Part shown: positions 9,221-18,691 of the stretch, piece by piece
Numbering within the stretch: the first letter of the stretch is position 1
Layout: every line of letters starts with the position of its first letter
Assembly: GCF_002205645.1 (NCBI RefSeq)
Contig: NZ_NIOF01000022.1
Span: 1-61,437 of the forward strand
Length of the DNA stretch: 61,437 bases
Direction of reading: 5' to 3'
Source: Roseateles aquatilis
GTDB taxonomy: Bacteria; Pseudomonadota; Gammaproteobacteria; Burkholderiales; Burkholderiaceae_C
The notes under the pieces: generated by a model
What the model was told of the DNA's origin: nothing
Databases searched by the model: none
The model's input: the letters and a program-made list of their open reading frames with translations, nothing else
Position numbers and translations under genes: made by a program

Positions 9221-9895
9221 ATGTCCTTGAGTCCTGCCGCGTGGGCCCGCATCGTCCCGTTCGCGCTCTTCATGCTGCTGTTGGCGCTGCGGGGCGCCAT
9301 TCCCGAGACAAATGCCTGGGGCGTCGATCCGCGCTGGATCTACGGCCTGAACCTGCTTGTCGTCGGCGGCGCGCTGGCCTGGTACTGGCGCGGCTACGGC
9401 GAGCTCTCGCGCCAGAACCGGCCGACGCTCCGCGAGGTGGGGCTGAGCGTCATCGCGGGCCTGGTCGTCTTCGGGTTGTGGATCTCGCTGGATGCGCCGT
9501 GGATGCGGCTCGGCGAGGCGACGGCGGCCTTCGTCCCGACGACGCCGGACGGCCGCGTGGACTGGCCGCTGATCGCGATCCGATGGATCGGCGCGGCGCT
9601 GCTGGTGCCGGTGATGGAAGAGCTCTTCTGGCGCAGCTTCCTGATGCGCTGGATCGCCAGCCCCCAGTTCGAGACCGTCGACCCGCGCCAGGTGGGAGGG
9701 CGCGCGGTGATGATCTCGACCTTCGTGTTCATGCTCGCCCACACCCTGTGGCTGGCCGCGATCGTGGCCGGGGCGGCGTATGCGCTGCTCTATCGATGGA
9801 CGGGGAAGCTGTGGTGCGCCGTGATCGCGCATGCGGTCACGAACGGCGTGCTGGGGATCTGGGTGGTGTATTCCGGGCGGTGGGAGTTCTGGTGA
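9221..9895 (+). CDS. CPBP/CAAX-like intramembrane protease (PEP-CTERM-associated type)
   Basis: About 224 residues with several hydrophobic helices. The ABI/CPBP motifs are in order: EELFWRSFL (Glu-Glu and Arg), a His in FMLAHTLW, and HAVTNG (His and Asn). These are the metal-site residues of the Rce1-like glutamic/metallo-protease fold. The compact layout resembles CAAX prenyl protease-related proteins that co-occur with exosortase/PEP-CTERM systems, and a PEP-CTERM substrate lies at 25573-26250. The ATG at 9221 starts just before the first helix. Confidence 0.78.
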   Translation: MSLSPAAWARIVPFALFMLLLALRGAIPETNAWGVDPRWIYGLNLLVVGGALAWYWRGYGELSRQNRPTLREVGLSVIAGLVVFGLWISLDAPWMRLGEATAAFVPTTPDGRVDWPLIAIRWIGAALLVPVMEELFWRSFLMRWIASPQFETVDPRQVGGRAVMISTFVFMLAHTLWLAAIVAGAAYALLYRWTGKLWCAVIAHAVTNGVLGIWVVYSGRWEFW

Positions 9896-10184
9896 CAGAG
9901 ACCGGGCATCGGGACGCCCGTCAAGGGCGGCGTCGGGCGCCACGCCTGAATGTGTTTCCATGCTCGGCCGACTATCGCGAGACCAACGAAACGTTGCGCA
10001 TCCTCGCCGTTCGCCACCAGCGTCGCCGACCCATTGACGAGGTGGCAAGGATCGGTGCCGACCCGGGCGCCGAGTGATACTCCGCGCCAAACAGCACCGG
10101 GAAGACCTCTTCCGTGACGACAGTCCCGCCATCGCCACCGGATCACGGTGTCGTCCCCACCGCCCTCACCCAGCGAGCCGTCCC
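9896..10184. other. 289-bp gap without a convincing gene
   Basis: Short frames exist on both strands, including a 118-codon minus frame, but none has a credible start, domain or conserved-looking stretch. The promoter of the following MFS-PlsC gene should lie here. No hairpin terminator with a T-run is visible. Confidence 0.5.
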
Positions 10185-12113
10185 ATGAGCGAGCCTTCCC
10201 ACACCAGCCAGTTCGCCCTGCTGGGCCAACGCCGCTTCGCGCCCTTCTTCTGGACGCAGTTTCTCGGTGCCGGCAACGACAACCTGTTCAAGTTCGCCTT
10301 CACCGTCCTCGTGACCTACCAGCTCAACGTCAGCTGGCTGCCGGCCGCCCAGGCCGGCCTGGTGATCGGCGCGCTGTTCATCCTGCCGTTCGTGCTGTTC
10401 TCGGCGACCAGCGGCCAGTTGGCCGACAAGTACGACAAGGCGCGGCTGATGCGCCTGGTCAAGACGCTGGAGATCGGCATCATGGCGCTGGCCGCCTACG
10501 GCTTCCACGTGACGAACGTGCCGGTGCTGCTGGGCTGCGTGTTCCTGATGGGACTGCACTCGACGCTGTTCGGGCCGGTCAAGTACGCCTACCTGCCGCA
10601 GCACCTGACCGACCGCGAGATCACCGGCGGCAACGGCATGGTGGAGATGGGCACCTTCGTGGCCATCCTGGTGGGCAACCTGGCCGGCGGCCTGCTGGTG
10701 GCCACGCCCATCGTCGGCGCGCAGCACGTGGCGATCGCCTGCGTCGTCGTGGCCGTGCTGGGCCGGCTGACCGCGCAGGCGCTGCCCGCCAGTCCGTCGA
10801 CCGATCCGGCGCTGGCCATCAACTGGAACCCGGTCACCGAGACCTGGCGCAACCTCAGGCTCGCGCACGAGCAGCTGGCGGTGTTCCGCTCGTTGCTGGG
10901 GATCTCGTGGATGTGGTTCTTCGGCGCGGTGTTCCTGGCCAACTTTCCGGCCTTCGCCAAGGAGGTGCTGCACGGCAACGAACAGGTCGCGTCGCTGCTG
11001 CTGGTGGTGTTCTCGATCGGCATCGGCATCGGCTCGCTGCTGTGCGAGGTGCTGTCGCGGCGCCATGTCGAAATCGGCCTGGTGCCGCTGGGCGCGATCG
11101 GCATGAGCGTGTTCGCGATCGACCTGTACTTCGCCTCGCGCGGGCTGCCGCCGTCGGCCTCGATGGGCGTGGGCAGTTTCCTGGCGCAGCACGCGCACTG
11201 GCGGGTGCTGGCCGACCTGGGCCTGCTGGCGCTGTTCGCCGGCCTGTACAGCGTGCCGATGTACGCGCTCATCCAGATGCGCGCGCAGCCCTCGCACCGC
11301 GCGCGCATCATCGCGGCCAACAACATCCTGAACGCGCTGTTCATGATCGCCAGCTCCGTCCTGGCCGGCGCGATGCTGGGCGCCGGGCTGACCATCCCCG
11401 AGCTGTTCCTGGCCGTCGGCCTGGCCAACGCGGTGGTCGGCCTCTACATCTTCCTGATCGTGCCCGAGTACCTGCTGCGCTTCATCGCCTTCATCGTCTC
11501 GCGCCTGATCTACCGCTTCCGCCTGAGCGGCGACGAGCACATCCCCACGCGGGGCGCCGCGGTGCTGGTCTGCAACCATGTGAGCTTCGTCGACGCGGTG
11601 CTGCTGATGGCGGCCAGCCCGCGGCCGATCCGCTTCCTGATGGACCACCGCATCTTCCGCATCCCCCTGTTGGGCTGGATGTTCCGGCTGGCCAAGGCGA
11701 TCCCGATCGCGCCGCAGAAAGAGGACCCGGCCACCTACGAGGCCGCCTTCAAGGCCGCGCAGGCGGTGCTGGACGACGGCGAGCTGGTGTGCATCTTCCC
11801 CGAGGGCGGGATCACCCGCGACGGCACGCTGCAGCCGTTCAAGGGCGGCGTCATGAAGCTGCTGGAAGATCGTCCGGACCTGCCGGTGGTGCCGCTGGCG
11901 CTGCAGAACCTGTGGGGCTCGTTCTTCTCCCGCGTGGAGCAGGGACAGGCGATGGTGCGGCCGTTCCGGCGCGGGCTGTTCTCACGCGTCGGCCTGGTCG
12001 CCGGCACGCCGATCGCGGCGCGCGACGTGTCGCCGGAACTGCTGCGCGAGCGCGTCGCGGCACTGCTCGGCATGGCCGCGCCCGTGACGCCCGGCGCCCC
12101 GCTCAAGGCTTGA
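10185..12113 (+). CDS. MFS lysophospholipid transporter fused to PlsC acyltransferase
   Basis: About 642 residues from the ATG at 10185. The N-terminal ~410 residues form an LplT-like major-facilitator domain of about 12 helices, beginning RRFAPFFWTQFLGAGNDN. The C-terminal ~200 residues are a PlsC/LPLAT domain with the HX4D motif in CNHVSFVDAVLL, the FPEG motif in CIFPEGGITRDG and the later VVPLAL segment. Known relatives flip lysophospholipids inward and re-acylate them, as the separate LplT and Aas proteins of E. coli do. The AMP-dependent acyl-ACP ligase part found in longer fusions is absent, so the acyl donor must come from elsewhere. Confidence 0.88.
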   Translation: MSEPSHTSQFALLGQRRFAPFFWTQFLGAGNDNLFKFAFTVLVTYQLNVSWLPAAQAGLVIGALFILPFVLFSATSGQLADKYDKARLMRLVKTLEIGIMALAAYGFHVTNVPVLLGCVFLMGLHSTLFGPVKYAYLPQHLTDREITGGNGMVEMGTFVAILVGNLAGGLLVATPIVGAQHVAIACVVVAVLGRLTAQALPASPSTDPALAINWNPVTETWRNLRLAHEQLAVFRSLLGISWMWFFGAVFLANFPAFAKEVLHGNEQVASLLLVVFSIGIGIGSLLCEVLSRRHVEIGLVPLGAIGMSVFAIDLYFASRGLPPSASMGVGSFLAQHAHWRVLADLGLLALFAGLYSVPMYALIQMRAQPSHRARIIAANNILNALFMIASSVLAGAMLGAGLTIPELFLAVGLANAVVGLYIFLIVPEYLLRFIAFIVSRLIYRFRLSGDEHIPTRGAAVLVCNHVSFVDAVLLMAASPRPIRFLMDHRIFRIPLLGWMFRLAKAIPIAPQKEDPATYEAAFKAAQAVLDDGELVCIFPEGGITRDGTLQPFKGGVMKLLEDRPDLPVVPLALQNLWGSFFSRVEQGQAMVRPFRRGLFSRVGLVAGTPIAARDVSPELLRERVAALLGMAAPVTPGAPLKA

Positions 12114-12145
12114 GGCCCGAAGCCTGAACCCGGGCCCGCGCCTCC

Positions 12146-12664
12146 TCAGGCCTGCGGTCGGCGCGATCCGCGCCGCAGCATGCGGCGGATGCGCAGCTTG
12201 ATGGCACGCGCCATGCGCCAGGCGGCGCTGGCGCGAACCCAGGCGAGCAGCCCGTCCTTCCACACGGTCCAGCGCGTGTACAGGCGCGCGAACCAGGGCA
12301 GGCTCATCAGCGCCGGCTGCGTCAGCGCGAACAACCGCGCGACGATCGCGGTGCCCAGCACCTTCGCCAGCACGATCACCGCGACCCCCAGTCCGGGCCG
12401 ACCGCTGCCGATGACCCACAGCGCCAGCAGCTTGACCGGCAGCAGCAGCAAGCCCGGCAGCAGGAACACCACCAGCGCCACGTAGGGCGGCAGGCGCCGC
12501 ACCGCCGCCTCCAACTGCCTGAACACCGGCAACCGGCCGATAGCCGCCATCGCGCGCTGCAGCGGCTCCCAGCCCCATTCCTCGAAGAGGATCACCAGCG
12601 CCAGGATCAGGCGCACGGCCCAGCGCAGCGGGGCGAACAACAGCTTGAGCATGGCCGGGATCAT
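12146..12664 (-). CDS. Small conserved-type inner-membrane protein, function unknown
   Basis: 172 residues (or 168 from the internal ATG at 12652). It has two clear hydrophobic stretches: VALVVFLLPGLLLLPVKLLA, followed by a helix GLGVAVIVLAKVLGTAIVARL. A short N-terminal amphipathic segment and a strongly basic C-terminus (KLRIRRMLRRGSRR) are also present. No known domain is recognised. It is convergent with the MFS-PlsC gene and divergent from the TPR-sulfotransferase gene. Confidence 0.65.
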   Translation of the reverse strand: MIPAMLKLLFAPLRWAVRLILALVILFEEWGWEPLQRAMAAIGRLPVFRQLEAAVRRLPPYVALVVFLLPGLLLLPVKLLALWVIGSGRPGLGVAVIVLAKVLGTAIVARLFALTQPALMSLPWFARLYTRWTVWKDGLLAWVRASAAWRMARAIKLRIRRMLRRGSRRPQA

Positions 12665-12849
12665 GCCAGGGCCGCCGCGGGGGGACGCATGACAGAATCG
12701 CCGGCCCAGGCCGGGATTCCCGCCACTTGCGATTCACCCGGGACCCATTTTTTCGACCCGTTGCAGGCGCGTCTCCGACGCGCTTCCGACGCGTTCCCAT
12801 CCCGCCGTCGACCCGCTTCCGACCGTTTCAGACCGGCTCCGCCCTCCCC

Positions 12850-14337
12850 ATGCAAGCTCCGATTTCCTCCCTGCGCGCCGCGGCGGTCGGGCACCTGTCC
12901 GCCGGCCGCGCGCCGCAGGCGCTGGCCGCCTATCAAGCCCTGCTGGCCAGCGCGCCGGGCGAGCCGGACGACTGGTACAACCTGGCCTTCCTGCAGCGGC
13001 AGGCGCGTGAGTTCGCGGCGGCGCTGGCGTCCTACGGTCGCGCGCTCGAACTGGGCGTCGGCTCGCCGGAGGAGGTCCACCTCAATCGCGCCGTCATCCT
13101 GGCCGAGGACCTGCGCCGCGCGGACGACGCCATGGCCGAACTGCGCCGGAGCCTGCACCTGGCGCCGGGCTACGTGCCGGCGCTGGTCAACCTGGGCAAC
13201 CTGCACGAGCAGCGCGGCGAGCGCGACGAGGCGCGGGCCTGCTACGAACGGGTGCTCGCGGTCGAGCCCGGTCAGGCGTTGGCGCTGTCCCGGCTGGTCA
13301 ACCTGCGCAGCTTCCGCGACGCCGACGATCCGTTGATCCAACGCTTGCGCCAGGCCCTGTCGCAACCGACGCTGCATCCGGTCGATCGCGCCGATCTGGC
13401 GCACGCGCTGGGCAAGGCGCTGGACGACGCCAAGGCCTATGACGACGCCTTCGCCGCCTACGTCCACGCCAACCAGGCCAGCCGCGTCAGCTACGGCCGC
13501 CAGCCGCTGCGCTACGACCGCGACGGCCATGAACGCCTGGTCGACGCCCTGATCCGCCAATCGCTGCAACCAGCGCCGGTGCCGGCCGGCGCCGACCCGG
13601 CGCCCGCGGTCTTCATCTGCGGCATGTTCCGCTCCGGCTCGACGCTGATCGAGCAGATCCTGGGCAGCCACCCCGGCGTCACCGCCGGCGGCGAGATCGA
13701 CCTGCTGCCCGCGCTGGCCGGACAGCACCTGCTGCCGCTGCTGCGCCAGGCCGACCGGCCGCTGCCCGCGCCGCTCGCGCAGGAGCTGCGCCGCACCTAT
13801 CGGGACGGCGTCGCGGTGCGCTTCCCCGGCGCGGGCCTGCTCACCGACAAGCGGCCGGACAACTTCCTGTTCATCGGCCTGATCAAGCAACTGTTCCCCG
13901 ACGCGAAGATCCTGCACACGCGTCGTTCGGTGCTGGACAACTGCCTGTCGGTGTTCTTCCTGCACCTGGGGCCGACGATGCCCTATGCGCTGGATCTGGA
14001 GGACATCGCCCACTGGTACCGCCAGTACCGGCGGCTGATGGATCACTGGAAGGCGCTGTTCGGCGACGACATCCACGATGTCGACTACGACGCGCTGGTC
14101 GCGGATCCGCGCCCGCAGATCGAGGCCGCCCTGGCCCATTGCGGGCTGCCCTGGGACGAGGCCTGCCTGAACTTTCACGCCAGCAAATCGCTGGTCGCGA
14201 CGCCCAGCAACTGGCAGGTGCGGCAGCCGCTGTATCAGCGGTCGTCGGGGCGCTGGCGGCACTACGAACGGCACCTCGGCGCGCTGCGCGCGGCGCTCGG
14301 CGCGTTCGCCGACGACAGCGCGAACACGTCAGGCTGA
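12850..14337 (+). CDS. TPR-repeat sulfotransferase
   Basis: About 495 residues. The N-terminal ~170 residues are helical TPR repeats (AAYQALLASAPGEPDDWYNL; LVNLGNLHEQRGERDEARAC). A sulfotransferase domain follows, with the PAPS 5'-phosphosulfate loop in FICGMFRSGSTLIEQIL (about residues 253-269) and the later element ILHTRRSVLDNCLS, likely the 3'-phosphate site. Such enzymes transfer sulfate from PAPS to glycans or proteins. The convergent neighbour is APS kinase, which makes PAPS, supporting the assignment. The acceptor is unknown. Confidence 0.85.
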   Translation: MQAPISSLRAAAVGHLSAGRAPQALAAYQALLASAPGEPDDWYNLAFLQRQAREFAAALASYGRALELGVGSPEEVHLNRAVILAEDLRRADDAMAELRRSLHLAPGYVPALVNLGNLHEQRGERDEARACYERVLAVEPGQALALSRLVNLRSFRDADDPLIQRLRQALSQPTLHPVDRADLAHALGKALDDAKAYDDAFAAYVHANQASRVSYGRQPLRYDRDGHERLVDALIRQSLQPAPVPAGADPAPAVFICGMFRSGSTLIEQILGSHPGVTAGGEIDLLPALAGQHLLPLLRQADRPLPAPLAQELRRTYRDGVAVRFPGAGLLTDKRPDNFLFIGLIKQLFPDAKILHTRRSVLDNCLSVFFLHLGPTMPYALDLEDIAHWYRQYRRLMDHWKALFGDDIHDVDYDALVADPRPQIEAALAHCGLPWDEACLNFHASKSLVATPSNWQVRQPLYQRSSGRWRHYERHLGALRAALGAFADDSANTSG

Positions 14338-14435
14338 AGGCCCGGGCAAGGTCTGCCTCACTCGCCGCGGCTGATGCGGCCGACGCGGCTCCGATCCGGG
14401 AGGCGCGGCAAGGCGGACCGCGGCCATGTCCGGCG

Positions 14436-15071
14436 CTAGGCCTGGCCTTCGCCCACGGGCATGGCGAAGAGGCCCGCGGCGCGCAGCACTTCGAACGCCG
14501 CATCCGCCGCCTCGTCGGGCGTCAGGCGGTCCATCCGCACATGCAGCTCGGGGGCCTCGGGCGCTTCATACGGCGAGTCGATGCCGGTGAAGTCCTTGAG
14601 CAGGCCGGCGCGCGCGCGGCGGTACATGCCCTTGGGATCGCGCTGCTCGGCGACGGCCAGCGGCACGTCGACGTGGATCTCGAAGAACTCGCCCGGCGCG
14701 AGGCGTTCCCGCGCCGCCTGGCGATCGTGGCGGAACGGCGAGATCAACGCCACGATCACGATCAGCCCCGCGTCCGCCATCAGCGCCGCGACCTCGCCCA
14801 CGCGTCGCATGTTCTCGACCCGGGCTTCGGCGCTGAAGCCCAGATCGCGATTGAGCCCGCCGCGCAGGCGATCGCCGTCCAGCAGGTAGGTGTGCAGCCC
14901 GCGCGCATGCAGGCGCTGCTCCAGCCGGTCCGCGAGCGTGGACTTGCCGGCGCCGGACAGGCCCGTCAACCACACCACCGCGCTGCGGTGCCCCTTGAGC
15001 GCGCCGCGCGCGTCGCGGTCGACCTGCGTCCGCGGCGCGACCACGTGGGGAGCGGCGGGCGTGGGCGTCAT
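14436..15071 (-). CDS. cysC: Adenylyl-sulfate kinase
   Basis: 211 residues. The P-loop GLSGAGKST is at residues 37-45, followed by the APS-kinase signature [18 protein letters not shown], then [16 protein letters not shown] and [15 protein letters not shown]. It phosphorylates APS to PAPS in the cytoplasm. No cysD or cysN is adjacent; instead it starts 1 bp after the tgt stop and faces a sulfotransferase, so it may supply PAPS for sulfation rather than only for assimilation. Confidence 0.94.
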   Translation of the reverse strand: MTPTPAAPHVVAPRTQVDRDARGALKGHRSAVVWLTGLSGAGKSTLADRLEQRLHARGLHTYLLDGDRLRGGLNRDLGFSAEARVENMRRVGEVAALMADAGLIVIVALISPFRHDRQAARERLAPGEFFEIHVDVPLAVAEQRDPKGMYRRARAGLLKDFTGIDSPYEAPEAPELHVRMDRLTPDEAADAAFEVLRAAGLFAMPVGEGQA

Positions 15072-15072
15072 C

Positions 15073-16852
<1,780 letters not shown>

Positions 16853-16915
16853 CCGGCGCGCGGCCCCGGCGCCCCGCGGCGCGGGACCGCGGAGCCGCCC
16901 GGAAGGTCCGCCCGT

Positions 16916-18589
16916 TCAGGGCTGGGTGATGCTGATGCCGAAGCTGTCGGACCCGTCCGCGCTGCCGTTCACCGTGAAGCCCATGCCGGGCAGCGGCATC
17001 ACCAGGTTGGCGCCGAAGCGCTTCACGCCGGTGGGCGTCTGGCTGCTGCCGGCGGCGCGGTAACGCAGGCCGTTGCGCGGCTGGTTGATGGTGAAGCCGT
17101 CGACGCGCGCGTCGACGGCCCGCTCGCGGGTGTAGCTCTGCGCGGTGGTGTCCACCGTCTTCACCGTCATCTGCGTGTCCACCGGCGCGGTCAGGCCGGC
17201 GAAGGTCATGCTGGCGTCCCAGAACTTGTCGACCTGGCCGACGGTCGGCAGCGCGAGCGCCTGCTGGCGCGACGCCACCGCGATCAGGCCGGTGCCCGCG
17301 GCATCGACCTCGATACCGAACCACACCACCTGGCCGTTGGCGCCGACGAACGGGAACAGGCGCGCGCCCTCGCCGTTGGCATAGCCGCCATTGGCGTCCG
17401 CGACCCAGTTGTCGGCGGCGGGCCGGGGAATCCACGGCACGCAGGCCGCGAGGCCCAGGCAGTCGGCGCCGGCCGTGACCTCGCCCTTGGCGTTGATCGT
17501 GTGCACGCTGGTACCGACGCCGCTGGTGGCGATGTCCTGCGATTCGTGGCCGTAGAACATGACGTTCCAGTTGCCCTCGACGGCGGCCAGCGGCACGTCC
17601 TGCTCGGGCACCAGCACGATCGCGCGCAGCACCTGCCGGGCATCGGGCGCGGCCAGCACGGCCAGGCCGGACTTGGCGACATACAGGCGCGAGGCCCCCG
17701 CATCCATCGAGAACTGGCAGGCGCCTTCGTCCTTGAGCGCCTTGGCCGGCGTGCCGGCGGCGGTGTAGGTCAGCGCCTTGACGTCCAGCGTCACGCGCGT
17801 GGCGGCCAGTGCCAGGGTGGCGGCGCGCGGATTCAGCGCGCGGTAGTTGCCGCTGCGCAGGCCCGCGCAGGTGGCGGCGGCGGGCTTGAGCAGCGTCTGC
17901 GCGCCGGCCGGCGCCTTGTCGTTGGCCACCACGGCGGCGGCCAGGTCGGGCAACGTGGTGCCGGCCGACTTCAGCGCGGCGCCGAGCGCGTCGAGCTGCT
18001 TGTCCAGCGCATTCCCTTCCTTGCCGCCCGAGGCGGCCACCAGCGGTGCCTTGATCGGATCGACGCCCGTCAGGTCGATGACGCCCTTGAGGGCGGCGGT
18101 GATGGCGGAGCGGGCGTCGCCCAGGCCGGCCGCGGTGAGCTTGGCCTGCGCGGCCGCGTCGAAGGTGGTGAACAGCGCGGCGGCATCGCCACCGGCCAGG
18201 CGCGCCACGATCAGCTCGCTGAGCGGCGTGATGTTGGCCACCGCGTTGGTGCCTGTGCCGGCCTCGGCGACCGAGCGCAGCGTGGTCGTGCCGCCTGTGA
18301 CGCTGAGCACGCAGGGCAGGCTGGCGCCGGTGATGGCGACGTTGAAAGTGCCGTCCGCCGCGGTGGTGCCGGTGCCGCTGGCGCCGACGCACTTGATCGA
18401 CACGGCGGCCAAGCCCAGCGCGGCGCCGGTGGCGGCGCTGCCTGTCAGGGTGAGGCTGGCGGCCACCGGAGGAGCGACCGGCGCGGGACTGTCGCCGCCG
18501 CCGCCGCCGCAGGCGGTCAGGATGAACAGCGCGGCGGCTGCGGGCAGCGCGGCCAGGCGCAGGGCGGTGGAATGGATCGACGTGGGCAT
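16916..18589 (-). CDS. Large secreted lipoprotein, function unknown
   Basis: 557 residues. The signal peptide ends in the lipobox LTAC at about residues 24-27, followed by a glycine run and a Pro/Ala linker typical of Burkholderiales lipoproteins. The next ~80 residues look like a carboxypeptidase-regulatory-like beta-sandwich (LTGSAATGAALGLAAVSIKC). The remainder is beta-rich with no recognised domain. It is likely anchored in the outer membrane. It lies between a response regulator and a sensor kinase, which may be chance. Confidence 0.7.
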   Translation of the reverse strand: MPTSIHSTALRLAALPAAAALFILTACGGGGGDSPAPVAPPVAASLTLTGSAATGAALGLAAVSIKCVGASGTGTTAADGTFNVAITGASLPCVLSVTGGTTTLRSVAEAGTGTNAVANITPLSELIVARLAGGDAAALFTTFDAAAQAKLTAAGLGDARSAITAALKGVIDLTGVDPIKAPLVAASGGKEGNALDKQLDALGAALKSAGTTLPDLAAAVVANDKAPAGAQTLLKPAAATCAGLRSGNYRALNPRAATLALAATRVTLDVKALTYTAAGTPAKALKDEGACQFSMDAGASRLYVAKSGLAVLAAPDARQVLRAIVLVPEQDVPLAAVEGNWNVMFYGHESQDIATSGVGTSVHTINAKGEVTAGADCLGLAACVPWIPRPAADNWVADANGGYANGEGARLFPFVGANGQVVWFGIEVDAAGTGLIAVASRQQALALPTVGQVDKFWDASMTFAGLTAPVDTQMTVKTVDTTAQSYTRERAVDARVDGFTINQPRNGLRYRAAGSSQTPTGVKRFGANLVMPLPGMGFTVNGSADGSDSFGISITQP

Positions 18590-18691
18590 GGGCTTTCCCT
18601 GGGGTTCTGAGACAGGGGCCGATCCTAGGAAGCCGGGGTACCGTCGACCTATCGGCCAAACGGTTGAAGCGCGTGCGGTAGTTGGCGGCGT

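Noticed and set aside
9790-10146. 118-codon minus-strand frame in the gap before the MFS-PlsC gene
   Set aside because: It overlaps the end of the CAAX-like protease gene, has no ribosome site and no recognisable motif.
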